From assembly GCA_041658205.1 (NCBI GenBank), contig JBBAAO010000003.1, forward strand, positions 1-64,000: 64,000 nucleotides of DNA. Reading direction: 5' to 3'. The notes under the pieces are model-generated. The model had not been told where the DNA came from. It did not search any database and was given only the letters and a program-made list of their open reading frames with translations. This document shows, in pieces, positions 7,048-14,047 of this stretch (within the stretch, counting starts at the first letter, position 1; each line of letters begins with the position of its first letter). This DNA is from Bacteroidota bacterium (lineage in GTDB: Bacteria; Bacteroidota; Ignavibacteria; UBA10030; UBA8401). Made by a program: the position numbers and the translations under genes.

Positions 7048-7200
7048 GCCTAACTAGTTATTCGACTGTGTAGAGCCGATGAATGTGCAGTGTTGAGTAA
7101 AAGACAGTGTAAGTCTGTGTTTAGGATTGGGTAGTATACCCTTTATTCTGCTCATTTGTATCAATGCTCCGCCTAGTCAGTCCCAAAATAGGCTGCCTAG
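7048..7200 (-). other. attI site (cassette insertion point) and leader
   Basis: The insertion core GCCTAAC (GTTAGGC on the cassette strand) is at 7048-7054. Cassette 1 starts here with TTAGGCAGCTA, repeated at its far end at 5889-5899, which fixes the boundary. Right of the core are two related boxes without an attC-like partner, GCCTAG at 7171-7176 and GCTGCCTAG at 7192-7200. The latter shares GCTGCCTA with the core, so they may be integrase-binding repeats like DR1/DR2 of attI1. A 13-bp palindrome GGGTAGTATACCC lies at 7129-7141. Read on the - strand it contains a TATACT -10-like box that could belong to a cassette promoter, although the spacing to a -35 candidate is poor. Confidence 0.7.
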
Positions 7201-7220
7201 AAAGTAAAAATAATTGTTTC

Positions 7221-7736
7221 TTACACAACTTCCTTTAACCGAACTTGAATGGTAGGCGCGGTGATGACTACCGATATTCCCAATTCTTGAATCTGAATTG
7301 CCACTTTTAAACCCTCACGCTTCCCAAGCACAATACCACAGTAACCAGCAAATACGCCTTCTGTAATCTCTACCTGTTCCCCTATCCGTTTCGATATATC
7401 CGAATCTATTGTTGCCGCTGCATCGCCGCACGCCAAGCGTAATAGATCAATTTCAAATGGTCGCACAATCGCTATTCTATTATTAAATGTTACTACTTTT
7501 ACCACACCGTCGGATTCGAATACACGATGATATTGTGAAAGCTCTATATTAACGAATATATATGAAGGTATTAAGGGTACGGAAATGATCTTTTTCCGAT
7601 CACTCCATTGACGAAGTTGTTGTCGTTGGGGGAGAAAACAGGTAATTCCTTTAGATTCTAATTCTGAAGTAACTTTATTTTCGGATCGTGCCTTTGTATA
7701 CACTGCAATCCAATGACGCTCTTTATTTTGTTTCAT
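7221..7736 (-). CDS. NusG paralogue (RfaH/UpxY-like transcription antiterminator) in the integron platform
   Basis: The 171-residue product has an NGN domain at about residues 8-105 (WIAVYTKARSE, the QWSDRKK stretch, VPLIPSYIFV) and a KOW motif at about 118-147 (GEQVEITEGVFAGYCGIVLG). This matches specialised NusG paralogues such as RfaH, LoaP and Bacteroides UpxY, which bind RNA polymerase through the NGN domain and let it read through terminators in a particular operon. It is the first gene upstream of attI and is transcribed toward the cassettes. No attC separates it from attI, so it is a fixed platform gene. The untranslated leader is divergent with intI over 424 bp. I infer that it acts on array transcription. 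The ribosome binding site upstream of ATG 7736 is weak. Confidence 0.9.
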   Translation of the reverse strand: MKQNKERHWIAVYTKARSENKVTSELESKGITCFLPQRQQLRQWSDRKKIISVPLIPSYIFVNIELSQYHRVFESDGVVKVVTFNNRIAIVRPFEIDLLRLACGDAAATIDSDISKRIGEQVEITEGVFAGYCGIVLGKREGLKVAIQIQELGISVVITAPTIQVRLKEVV

Positions 7737-8019
7737 CCGGTTTTTGTTCAGATTCGCACTTTGTTGTTGAAAAATCCTTTATGAGACGGTACTTCTCTAT
7801 TAAATATACTGGTCTGCGGATCGGTTTTGGAGCCTAAAAATTCAATATTCTTTGAAAGTTGATTCATTTGCAGATATTTCTGTCATATTGTTGTTTTTGG
7901 AAAACTATGCAAAACTCATTTCGTCATGTCTCATAAAAAACCTCTCAAAAATATCTAGTCACTATCAATTCCGATTCCATTAGTATTTTCGCTCAAATAA
8001 TTTACACTTTATGACTCTT

Positions 8020-8047
8020 TTGCGCTATCACCTAAATAGGGTATACT
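8020..8047 (+). promoter_or_regulatory. Candidate intI promoter
   Basis: TTGCGC at 8020-8025 and TATACT at 8042-8047 are separated by 16 bp and lie 114 bp before the intI start codon. The 10-mer AGGGTATACT (8038-8047) recurs on the - strand inside attI (7133-7142). Confidence 0.4.
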
Positions 8048-8090
8048 GATTTTTTTTAGAGTAAAATCAAATTTCTTCACCCGCCAAAAA

Positions 8091-8108
8091 ATAACGTATT
8101 TACGTTAT
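8091..8108. promoter_or_regulatory. Candidate operator in the intI leader
   Basis: A perfect 8-2-8 inverted repeat, ATAACGTA-TT-TACGTTAT, lies between the candidate intI promoter and the ribosome binding site. Its position would allow repression of intI, as SOS boxes do in proteobacterial integrons, but it does not match the LexA boxes known to me. Confidence 0.4.
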
Positions 8109-8160
8109 ACCGCTCACCAAATAAATTTCTTATACTCCCCAAAAAAAAAGGAATCTGCTT

Positions 8161-9117
8161 ATGAATCAATCTCAATTATTGGAAAAGGTCAGCTCAACCA
8201 TGCGCGTTCGCCATTATAGTAAGCGCACCGAAGAAGCATACATCCACTGGATCGTTCGCTATATCCGATTCCATAACAGTATTCACCCCTTGCAGCTTGG
8301 TCACCAACAAGCAGAAGATTTCCTGACCAGTCTCGCGGTAAAAGAAATGGTCTCCGCTTCCACCCAAAACCAGGCGCTCAACGCAATTCTTTTTCTATAC
8401 AAGGACGTGCTCCATACCCCGCTTGACCACCTTGCCAATGTCACTCGGGCAAACCGTACAATTCGTATCCCCATAGTATATACTCCGTCCGAGGCAAGAT
8501 CCGTTCTGGCAAATCTTACCGGAACTCCTCTACTGGTTGCAAATCTTCTCTATGGTTCCGGACTTCGCCTGCTTGAAGCGTTGCGACTCCGCATCAAAGA
8601 TCTCGATTTCCAATCGCACACTATTATTGTGCGGGAAGGAAAAGGAAGCAAAGATAGAAGGACAATTCTTCCGGATTCAATCATTGCCCGTTTAAATATT
8701 CATATGGAAAAAGGAAGAACATTGCATCTGGACGATCTGGCAGACGGTTTTGGTGAAGTGCATCTCCCCGATCAACTATCCAAAAAGTATCCCGATGCCG
8801 CACGATCATGGGAATGGCAATATCTCTTCCCCGCCTCCCGCCGTTCCACTGATCCCGTTACCAAAAAAAAGATGCGCACCCATATTGAAGAGTCACACAT
8901 TCAACGCGAAATCAAGAAAGCCATCCGCCAGGCGAATATTATTAAAGGAGGATCCGCTCACACCTTCCGTCATTCCTTTGCAACACATTTGTTGGAGAAT
9001 GGTTATGACATTCGCACCGTACAGGAATTGCTAGGACACAGCGACGTAAGAACCACAATGATCTACACACATGTGCTCAACAAAGGCGGCATTGCCGTGA
9101 AGAGCCCGCTCGATTAA
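8161..9117 (+). CDS. intI: Integron integrase (tyrosine recombinase)
   Basis: This 318-residue recombinase inserts and excises cassettes by attI x attC and attC x attC exchange. The N-terminal SAM-like DNA-binding domain covers about residues 4-90. Catalytic residues are visible: Arg136 (YGSGLR), Lys near 161, His267 and Arg270 (HTFRH), His293 (LLGHSD) and Tyr302 (MIYTHV). Residues 190-226 (including LPDQLSKKYPDAARSWEWQ) form the extra segment found in integron integrases and absent from XerC/D. The ending GG..VKSPLD is also IntI-like. The ATG follows an AAGGA ribosome binding site. The frame is intact, so the integron could be active. Confidence 0.97.
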   Translation: MNQSQLLEKVSSTMRVRHYSKRTEEAYIHWIVRYIRFHNSIHPLQLGHQQAEDFLTSLAVKEMVSASTQNQALNAILFLYKDVLHTPLDHLANVTRANRTIRIPIVYTPSEARSVLANLTGTPLLVANLLYGSGLRLLEALRLRIKDLDFQSHTIIVREGKGSKDRRTILPDSIIARLNIHMEKGRTLHLDDLADGFGEVHLPDQLSKKYPDAARSWEWQYLFPASRRSTDPVTKKKMRTHIEESHIQREIKKAIRQANIIKGGSAHTFRHSFATHLLENGYDIRTVQELLGHSDVRTTMIYTHVLNKGGIAVKSPLD

Positions 9118-9124
9118 GCATCCC

Positions 9125-9305
9125 CCGTCATTCTGAGTCCCGATGTCTTTTATCGGGACGAAGAATCTGACACTATTCAAAAACGAAAAGTAATGCAAAT
9201 AACTTTACCTCAGATCCTTCGCTTCCGCCAAAAAGAAGGCGAACAGGTCGCTCAGGATAACAATCAATCTGCACTCTCCCGTCATTCATTGCTTCGCTCA
9301 GGTTA
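9125..9305. repeat. Interspersed repeat cluster
   Basis: GTCATTCTGAG, a hairpin (GTCCCGAT at 9137-9144 with ATCGGGAC at 9152-9159) and GACGAAGAATCTGA are followed by a second degenerate unit (CGTCATTCATTGCTTCGCTCAGG, partly). Related units occur at 13.85, 18.2 and 31.4 kb. The hairpin lies directly behind intI and may help end its transcript. Confidence 0.65.
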
Positions 9306-9337
9306 ACAATAACTAAAACAACGCTTGAATGAGGAAA

Positions 9338-9532
9338 TTACTTTGCAATGTCACGCGGCAGCGTAAAATCTTTTTCAACGGAGTTTAAAATCAAAAGAAT
9401 AATAATCAACACAGGAATAAACGACAGTAGATCTAACAAAAAAATAGTGCTGAAGAGAACGATCATTGAAATAATTTTTATCGCCGTAAAAAGGTTTTTT
9501 CTGACGGAGTTATTGAATTCATACTTTTTCAT
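9338..9532 (-). CDS. Small two-helix membrane protein
   Basis: The 64-residue product has two adjacent hydrophobic segments (about residues 15-34 and 36-51), a basic N-terminus and a short charged tail. A GGGAA ribosome binding site sits a few bases before the ATG, supporting translation. Overlapping frames on the + strand lack such support. It lies alone between intI and a large secreted protein. The family and function are not recognised. Confidence 0.5.
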   Translation of the reverse strand: MKKYEFNNSVRKNLFTAIKIISMIVLFSTIFLLDLLSFIPVLIIILLILNSVEKDFTLPRDIAK

Positions 9533-9972
9533 CTTGTTTCCCTTGTTCGTTTTTAATACAACGTTTGAATCTTACTGTACCATTTTCAATTCCATTCCGC
9601 AATCACGTAAATACGTGGTTTTTAAAAACAGAACCCTCAGAATTTTACAAATTTCGAAGGTTGTTGATTTCATACAATGCGAATGAAATATTTTCACTCT
9701 CCTTCTTAGCGCAACTAATTTTTGTTGTTGTCAAGCCAAACAAAACATTCAACAGATAAAACTGTCCGAATAAAAAGAAATAAATTTTCTTTTTCTGTTT
9801 TCATCTTGTATGTTCACACGGTGCTGATTAATTTTAGGCACATCCTTACCGACAATTGTTTATTTTTGATACTCTCAAAATACCACAACATGTTTTTTTC
9901 ATCATACTTTTTCTCTTCGCTATAAAAAAATATACGGGATCATTTTTGACGATGCCGTAAGAAGGACTTCAC
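9533..9972. other. AT-rich intergenic region without a recognisable gene
   Basis: These 440 bp are very AT-rich and hold only short frames without ribosome binding sites. They must contain the promoter of the gene starting at 9973; no clear -35/-10 pair stands out. An AAGGA ribosome binding site lies at the right end. Confidence 0.5.
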
Positions 9973-12900
9973 ATGAAAACATATTCGGTACTGCCGAAAC
10001 ATTTTTCACATCGCTCAAACACAATATCGTATTCTCTCCTTCTTCTGGCGGCTTTATTGCTCACATGTTTTCTCCAAACGGAAGCTCAAAATAATTTTCA
10101 CGATCCGTCAAATAATCAGCAGATGGATATACTTTCCTCGCCGGAAAGCATCCATACACAAATTATTTCTCGCTGTTCGCCTGTTCCGTTCCGCGCGTTA
10201 AACGAGTTTGATCCTCTTGATCAAGACTACGCAACGCAAACACTACATTATGCAACCAGTCAGTATTCGGATATTTTTGTGATCGATTCCGTTTACCTTC
10301 GTTCCACCACAGATACAACACTGCGGATAAACATGTATGACTCAAAAGGAAACATTACCAATCAACTCATAAAAAAATGGAGTGCCGGGCAGTGGGTAAA
10401 CAAAACCCGATTCACCGGAACGTACAATACGGCGGGGAGCCAGTTGACATGGCTCTATGAACAATGGACATCCAACGCATGGGTGAACAGCACCCGTTCC
10501 ACTATGACGTACGATGCGAAAGAGAATATGCTCTCGCAAATGAGCGAGACGTGGACAGCAGGTGCATGGGTCAATACATCCCGCTATACGTACACGTACA
10601 ATGCGGATAGCAAAGTAACCTCATCGTTGATTCAACAATGGACAAGCGGACAATGGGCAAATTCCAACCGCATGACCTTAACGTACGATGCCACCGGAAA
10701 TATGATAACCCGATTCTCAGAAAATTGGACCACCAATCAATGGGTAAATGGTTATCGAAATAGCTATACGTACGATACGCGCAAAAACCTGTTGAGCGAA
10801 CTGTATGAATACTACTTGAACAATCAGTGGACAAACGGCAGTCGCAATACACAAACGTATAGTTTGAATAATTACCGTCTTACCTATCTTTCAGAAATAT
10901 GGACGAATAACGCCTGGACAAACAATGCACGTTATACCGATACGTACGATCTTAACGGAAATCGCGTTCAGGAAATCACGGAGATGTGGATCAATTCACA
11001 GTGGACAACAATCGGAAGAGGTACAACAACTTATGATGAGTATGCAAATCCGTTGATCGTTTTGTCTGAATCGTGGTCCGGAGGTCAATGGACAAACAGC
11101 AGTAGAGGAACATATACATATACAAGTGACAGACTCCTCTCATTAACACTGAATGAAAATTGGTCCGCCGGACAATGGGTAAACAACTACCGATATTCGT
11201 ACACTTACGGTGCTGAGGGAATGTTAATTCTGGCTAAAAATGAAAAATGGAATTCCTCGGTATGGATCGGATATGATGAATTCTTTGCAGTAAAAGATGG
11301 ATTAGGAAAATACAATGGATATACCGGATGGTATATCACCGTTTCGTATAAATCTATTCAAGCCGGTATTGTTGATCCAAATCCGGGCATTGGCGTAAAA
11401 TCGCCATTCTCCAACCTCGTTGCCGATATTTCCGAAAATCATCCAAAGGTGAATATTCGATTTCATCGTTCTGTGGCTTCGGGAAATAATATTCACACAG
11501 TCTGGTGTGAAACCGATACCATCAACTCAACTCTTCTCAAATATCTTGCCTACCGCCGATCGACTGATGGAGGAAGAACATTTGGCGCAAAAAAATATCT
11601 TGGTTCACTTACAAAGATTTCTGATCCGAAAGGAACGGAATTTATTGCTGTGGATGGTGCGAACGTTCATATTATTATATTGGATCTTCTACCAAATGCA
11701 GATCCCGTAGCAAACAAACTGCTGTACTTCCGCTCAACCGATCATGGCGCTACGTTTGATGCGCCAAAAACCATTTGGTCGCTAAATCGCAGTGTCGGTT
11801 CGTTAGCAATGGGAGACTATTATATCCTGGCCAACAGCGGAATTGTGAACATTTTTGGGTCTATGAGTCTGGATCATGGATCGAAAGATCCCGTGGTTGT
11901 ATGTTATTCTTCTTCCGACAATGGCACAACATTTACGCAGACGACGAATTTAACACTATTGCCGGAAGAGACCTATTGGTGGTACTGGCTCTTTTCCGAT
12001 GCTGTCAGCCAAGGTTCTACAATGTATGCCCTTGCATCAGACATTGATAAAGTGAATTCCGTAGAACGAATAACTTTTGTGAAATCGACCGATGGAGGAA
12101 AAACGTTTGTTTACACACCTGTTTCAGGCGCAAACGGAAGCAGCGCCATTCATGACCTGCAGTGGAATAATTTCGACAATTCCATTGAATCGTTTCATCA
12201 CAAAAAGATGAGTGTGGAAAACAACGATGTGCACATTATCTGGGATCAGAAAGATGCCGGTGCAACACAGTTCGATCTTCTGTATCGAAAATCAACGAAT
12301 GGAGGAAGCAGTTTCTCCTCAGTGAAAAATCTTACCTCCGCTCTCGCACGCGATGACAACCATTTTGGATCCGCGTCGATCATATCCAAAGGAAATTTCG
12401 TCTACATCACCTATAATTACAATAAAGGATCTTGGAAAATTGGTTTGTATTATTCTAAAGATAAAGGGGAAACATTTAGTTTTGTGGATCTGATGATCGA
12501 TACACTTTTCTATGCTCAGGATGGAAGAAATGCAATTCCGATCATCGATCCGTCATCTACCGGAGATCAACTGATGGTTGTCTATGCCATGAACCAAGTA
12601 TCAAATCAGAAAATCGGTGTAACACGATTCAATGCCACAACCGGAACGATCAGCCGAAAATATTATTTCCCCACAAACGATTTTGCGTACATGTCTGCAC
12701 CATCACCAATGTTGAATGCCGACGGCAGCATGAATGTGATTGTTCACGGCGACTGGCCGGGCATGTACGAACCGAGACGCCTTTATTCTTTCATGATCGA
12801 AAAAGAAAAACCCGCGCTCGGTGATAATTATGCTGTCCGCTTCGATCATGTCACAGACAGCCAACATAAGGAAAACATTCAGATACCATATGGCGCCAAT

Positions 12901-13806
12901 CTTAATTTCGCCAGTGCCTTTACTATTGAATGCTGGGTAAAGAAACTAAGTAACGGACAACTACTGGTCGCCGGAAAGAAAGGTAAAGGACAGGATTATT
13001 ATTATTATTTGGGTGTTTCACAAAATACAAATGCATCGAATTCCCGTCACCCGTTTGCCAGAATTGCAACAACCACGAACACATATGATCTTTCTGGTTA
13101 TGATAAAGACAGCGTAACGCAAAATCGGTGGCAGCATCTTGCAATCACGTACGATGCAAACGGCGGTACCAATAATTTCAAATTGTATTTGAACGGACGA
13201 GTGATCGATCAGAAAACAACTGCGGGAACATTATTGAATGGTCCGGGATGTATTTTTGTAAATCATATGCCTGATAATTGGTGGTCCTATCCGATGGGAA
13301 GCGCACTGTATGATGACTTGCGGTTCTGGAGCAAGGCGCGAACAGCCGGAGAAATTCTTGCCTTAATGAATTATCCTCTCACGGGAAACGAAGTGGATCT
13401 TGCCGCATACTATCCTATGAACGGATCATTAAAAGAAGAATCGGGAAAAGGAGAAGACGGCATCTTTAATTACTCGGGATATTATGAACGCGCCACATTT
13501 CCTACCATATTGGGCGTTGAGGAAATGAATGAGTCAGTTCCGGGACTGTTCAGTCTGTGCCAGAACTATCCAAATCCGTTCAATCCATCCACAACATTTC
13601 GGTATTCGCTCCCCACTGCTTCATATGTAACGCTTACGGTGTACGATCTTTTGGGACGTGAAATAGCGTCATTGGTAAACGAAGAACAATCGGCGGGATG
13701 GAAAGAGGTGCAGTGGAATGCAGGAAATATCTCAACGGGCATATATTTCTATAAACTGTCGAGCGATAATTTTATAGAGATAAAAAAGATGATGCTGTTA
13801 AAGTGA
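9973..13806 (+). CDS. Large T9SS-secreted protein: 29-residue repeats, BNR/Asp-box region, LamG domain
   Basis: The 1277-residue product has a signal peptide (hydrophobic stretch about residues 19-35, then QTEAQ). From about residue 135 to 455 it has eleven tandem 29-residue repeats with the pattern W..(G/N).W.N..R.T.TYD..GN. Next come about six Asp-box-like motifs (STDGGRTFG, STDHGATFD, SSDNGTTF, STDGGKTF, STNGGSSF, SKDKGETF) typical of sialidase-type propellers. A laminin-G/concanavalin-like domain follows at about 950-1170 (FTIECWVKK). The C-terminal T9SS sorting domain contains CQNYPNPFNPSTTFRYSLP. It should be exported across the outer membrane and may be surface-attached. Binding or degrading glycans is plausible; no catalytic residues can be assigned. 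Confidence 0.85.
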   Translation: MKTYSVLPKHFSHRSNTISYSLLLLAALLLTCFLQTEAQNNFHDPSNNQQMDILSSPESIHTQIISRCSPVPFRALNEFDPLDQDYATQTLHYATSQYSDIFVIDSVYLRSTTDTTLRINMYDSKGNITNQLIKKWSAGQWVNKTRFTGTYNTAGSQLTWLYEQWTSNAWVNSTRSTMTYDAKENMLSQMSETWTAGAWVNTSRYTYTYNADSKVTSSLIQQWTSGQWANSNRMTLTYDATGNMITRFSENWTTNQWVNGYRNSYTYDTRKNLLSELYEYYLNNQWTNGSRNTQTYSLNNYRLTYLSEIWTNNAWTNNARYTDTYDLNGNRVQEITEMWINSQWTTIGRGTTTYDEYANPLIVLSESWSGGQWTNSSRGTYTYTSDRLLSLTLNENWSAGQWVNNYRYSYTYGAEGMLILAKNEKWNSSVWIGYDEFFAVKDGLGKYNGYTGWYITVSYKSIQAGIVDPNPGIGVKSPFSNLVADISENHPKVNIRFHRSVASGNNIHTVWCETDTINSTLLKYLAYRRSTDGGRTFGAKKYLGSLTKISDPKGTEFIAVDGANVHIIILDLLPNADPVANKLLYFRSTDHGATFDAPKTIWSLNRSVGSLAMGDYYILANSGIVNIFGSMSLDHGSKDPVVVCYSSSDNGTTFTQTTNLTLLPEETYWWYWLFSDAVSQGSTMYALASDIDKVNSVERITFVKSTDGGKTFVYTPVSGANGSSAIHDLQWNNFDNSIESFHHKKMSVENNDVHIIWDQKDAGATQFDLLYRKSTNGGSSFSSVKNLTSALARDDNHFGSASIISKGNFVYITYNYNKGSWKIGLYYSKDKGETFSFVDLMIDTLFYAQDGRNAIPIIDPSSTGDQLMVVYAMNQVSNQKIGVTRFNATTGTISRKYYFPTNDFAYMSAPSPMLNADGSMNVIVHGDWPGMYEPRRLYSFMIEKEKPALGDNYAVRFDHVTDSQHKENIQIPYGANLNFASAFTIECWVKKLSNGQLLVAGKKGKGQDYYYYLGVSQNTNASNSRHPFARIATTTNTYDLSGYDKDSVTQNRWQHLAITYDANGGTNNFKLYLNGRVIDQKTTAGTLLNGPGCIFVNHMPDNWWSYPMGSALYDDLRFWSKARTAGEILALMNYPLTGNEVDLAAYYPMNGSLKEESGKGEDGIFNYSGYYERATFPTILGVEEMNESVPGLFSLCQNYPNPFNPSTTFRYSLPTASYVTLTVYDLLGREIASLVNEEQSAGWKEVQWNAGNISTGIYFYKLSSDNFIEIKKMMLLK

Positions 13807-13839
13807 TAGCGGTTATTTCAAGTTAAAGTCATTTCAAAA

Positions 13840-13960
13840 ATAATTCTACCGTCCCATTCTGACAGGCGGAGTACTAATCCAATATCACCTCCGAAGGAGT
13901 CCTTCCCTATGGGACACTTCGTGTCGGATCTGAGCGAAACGAAGTGTCTGAGGTAACATT
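13840..13960. repeat. Interspersed repeat, left copy of an inverted pair
   Basis: This holds CATTCTGACAGGCGGAGTACT, CCTCCGAAGGAGTCCTTCCC and GACACTTCGTGTCGGA. The reverse complement of roughly 90 bp of it recurs at 18.19-18.28 kb. The remaining stretch up to 14047 holds no gene. Confidence 0.65.
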
Positions 13961-14047
13961 ACGAAATAGAACGCTGATGACACAGATGGCACAGATTTAC
14001 ACGGATAGGAAAAAATATTTACGATCAGGTTCTTCATATTGTCAAAG

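Larger units (their letters stand above)
1..9117. mobile_element. Chromosomal integron: intI, NusG-like platform gene, attI and a cassette array
   Basis: The integrase gene on the + strand is opposed to an array on the - strand, the usual divergent integron layout. Ten imperfect palindromes of about 165 bp, each bounded by RYYYAAC and GTTRRRY boxes, separate short, mostly single-gene units. The array runs off the left edge of the window, so its total length is unknown. The attC sites resemble each other closely, as in sedentary chromosomal integrons, while the cassette genes are unrelated to each other. A NusG paralogue sits between intI and attI, so attI is about 1.1 kb from the intI start codon instead of the few hundred bases usual in described integrons. 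Confidence 0.93.

Noticed and set aside
7221..7736. NusG-like gene as the first mobile cassette
   Set aside because: No attC-like palindrome lies between its stop codon and the core at 7048-7054, and cassette 1's terminal repeat pairs with that core, placing the gene on the platform side.
9348..9686. 112-codon + strand frame opposite the small membrane protein
   Set aside because: No ribosome binding site; the opposite frame has one and a clear two-helix membrane pattern.
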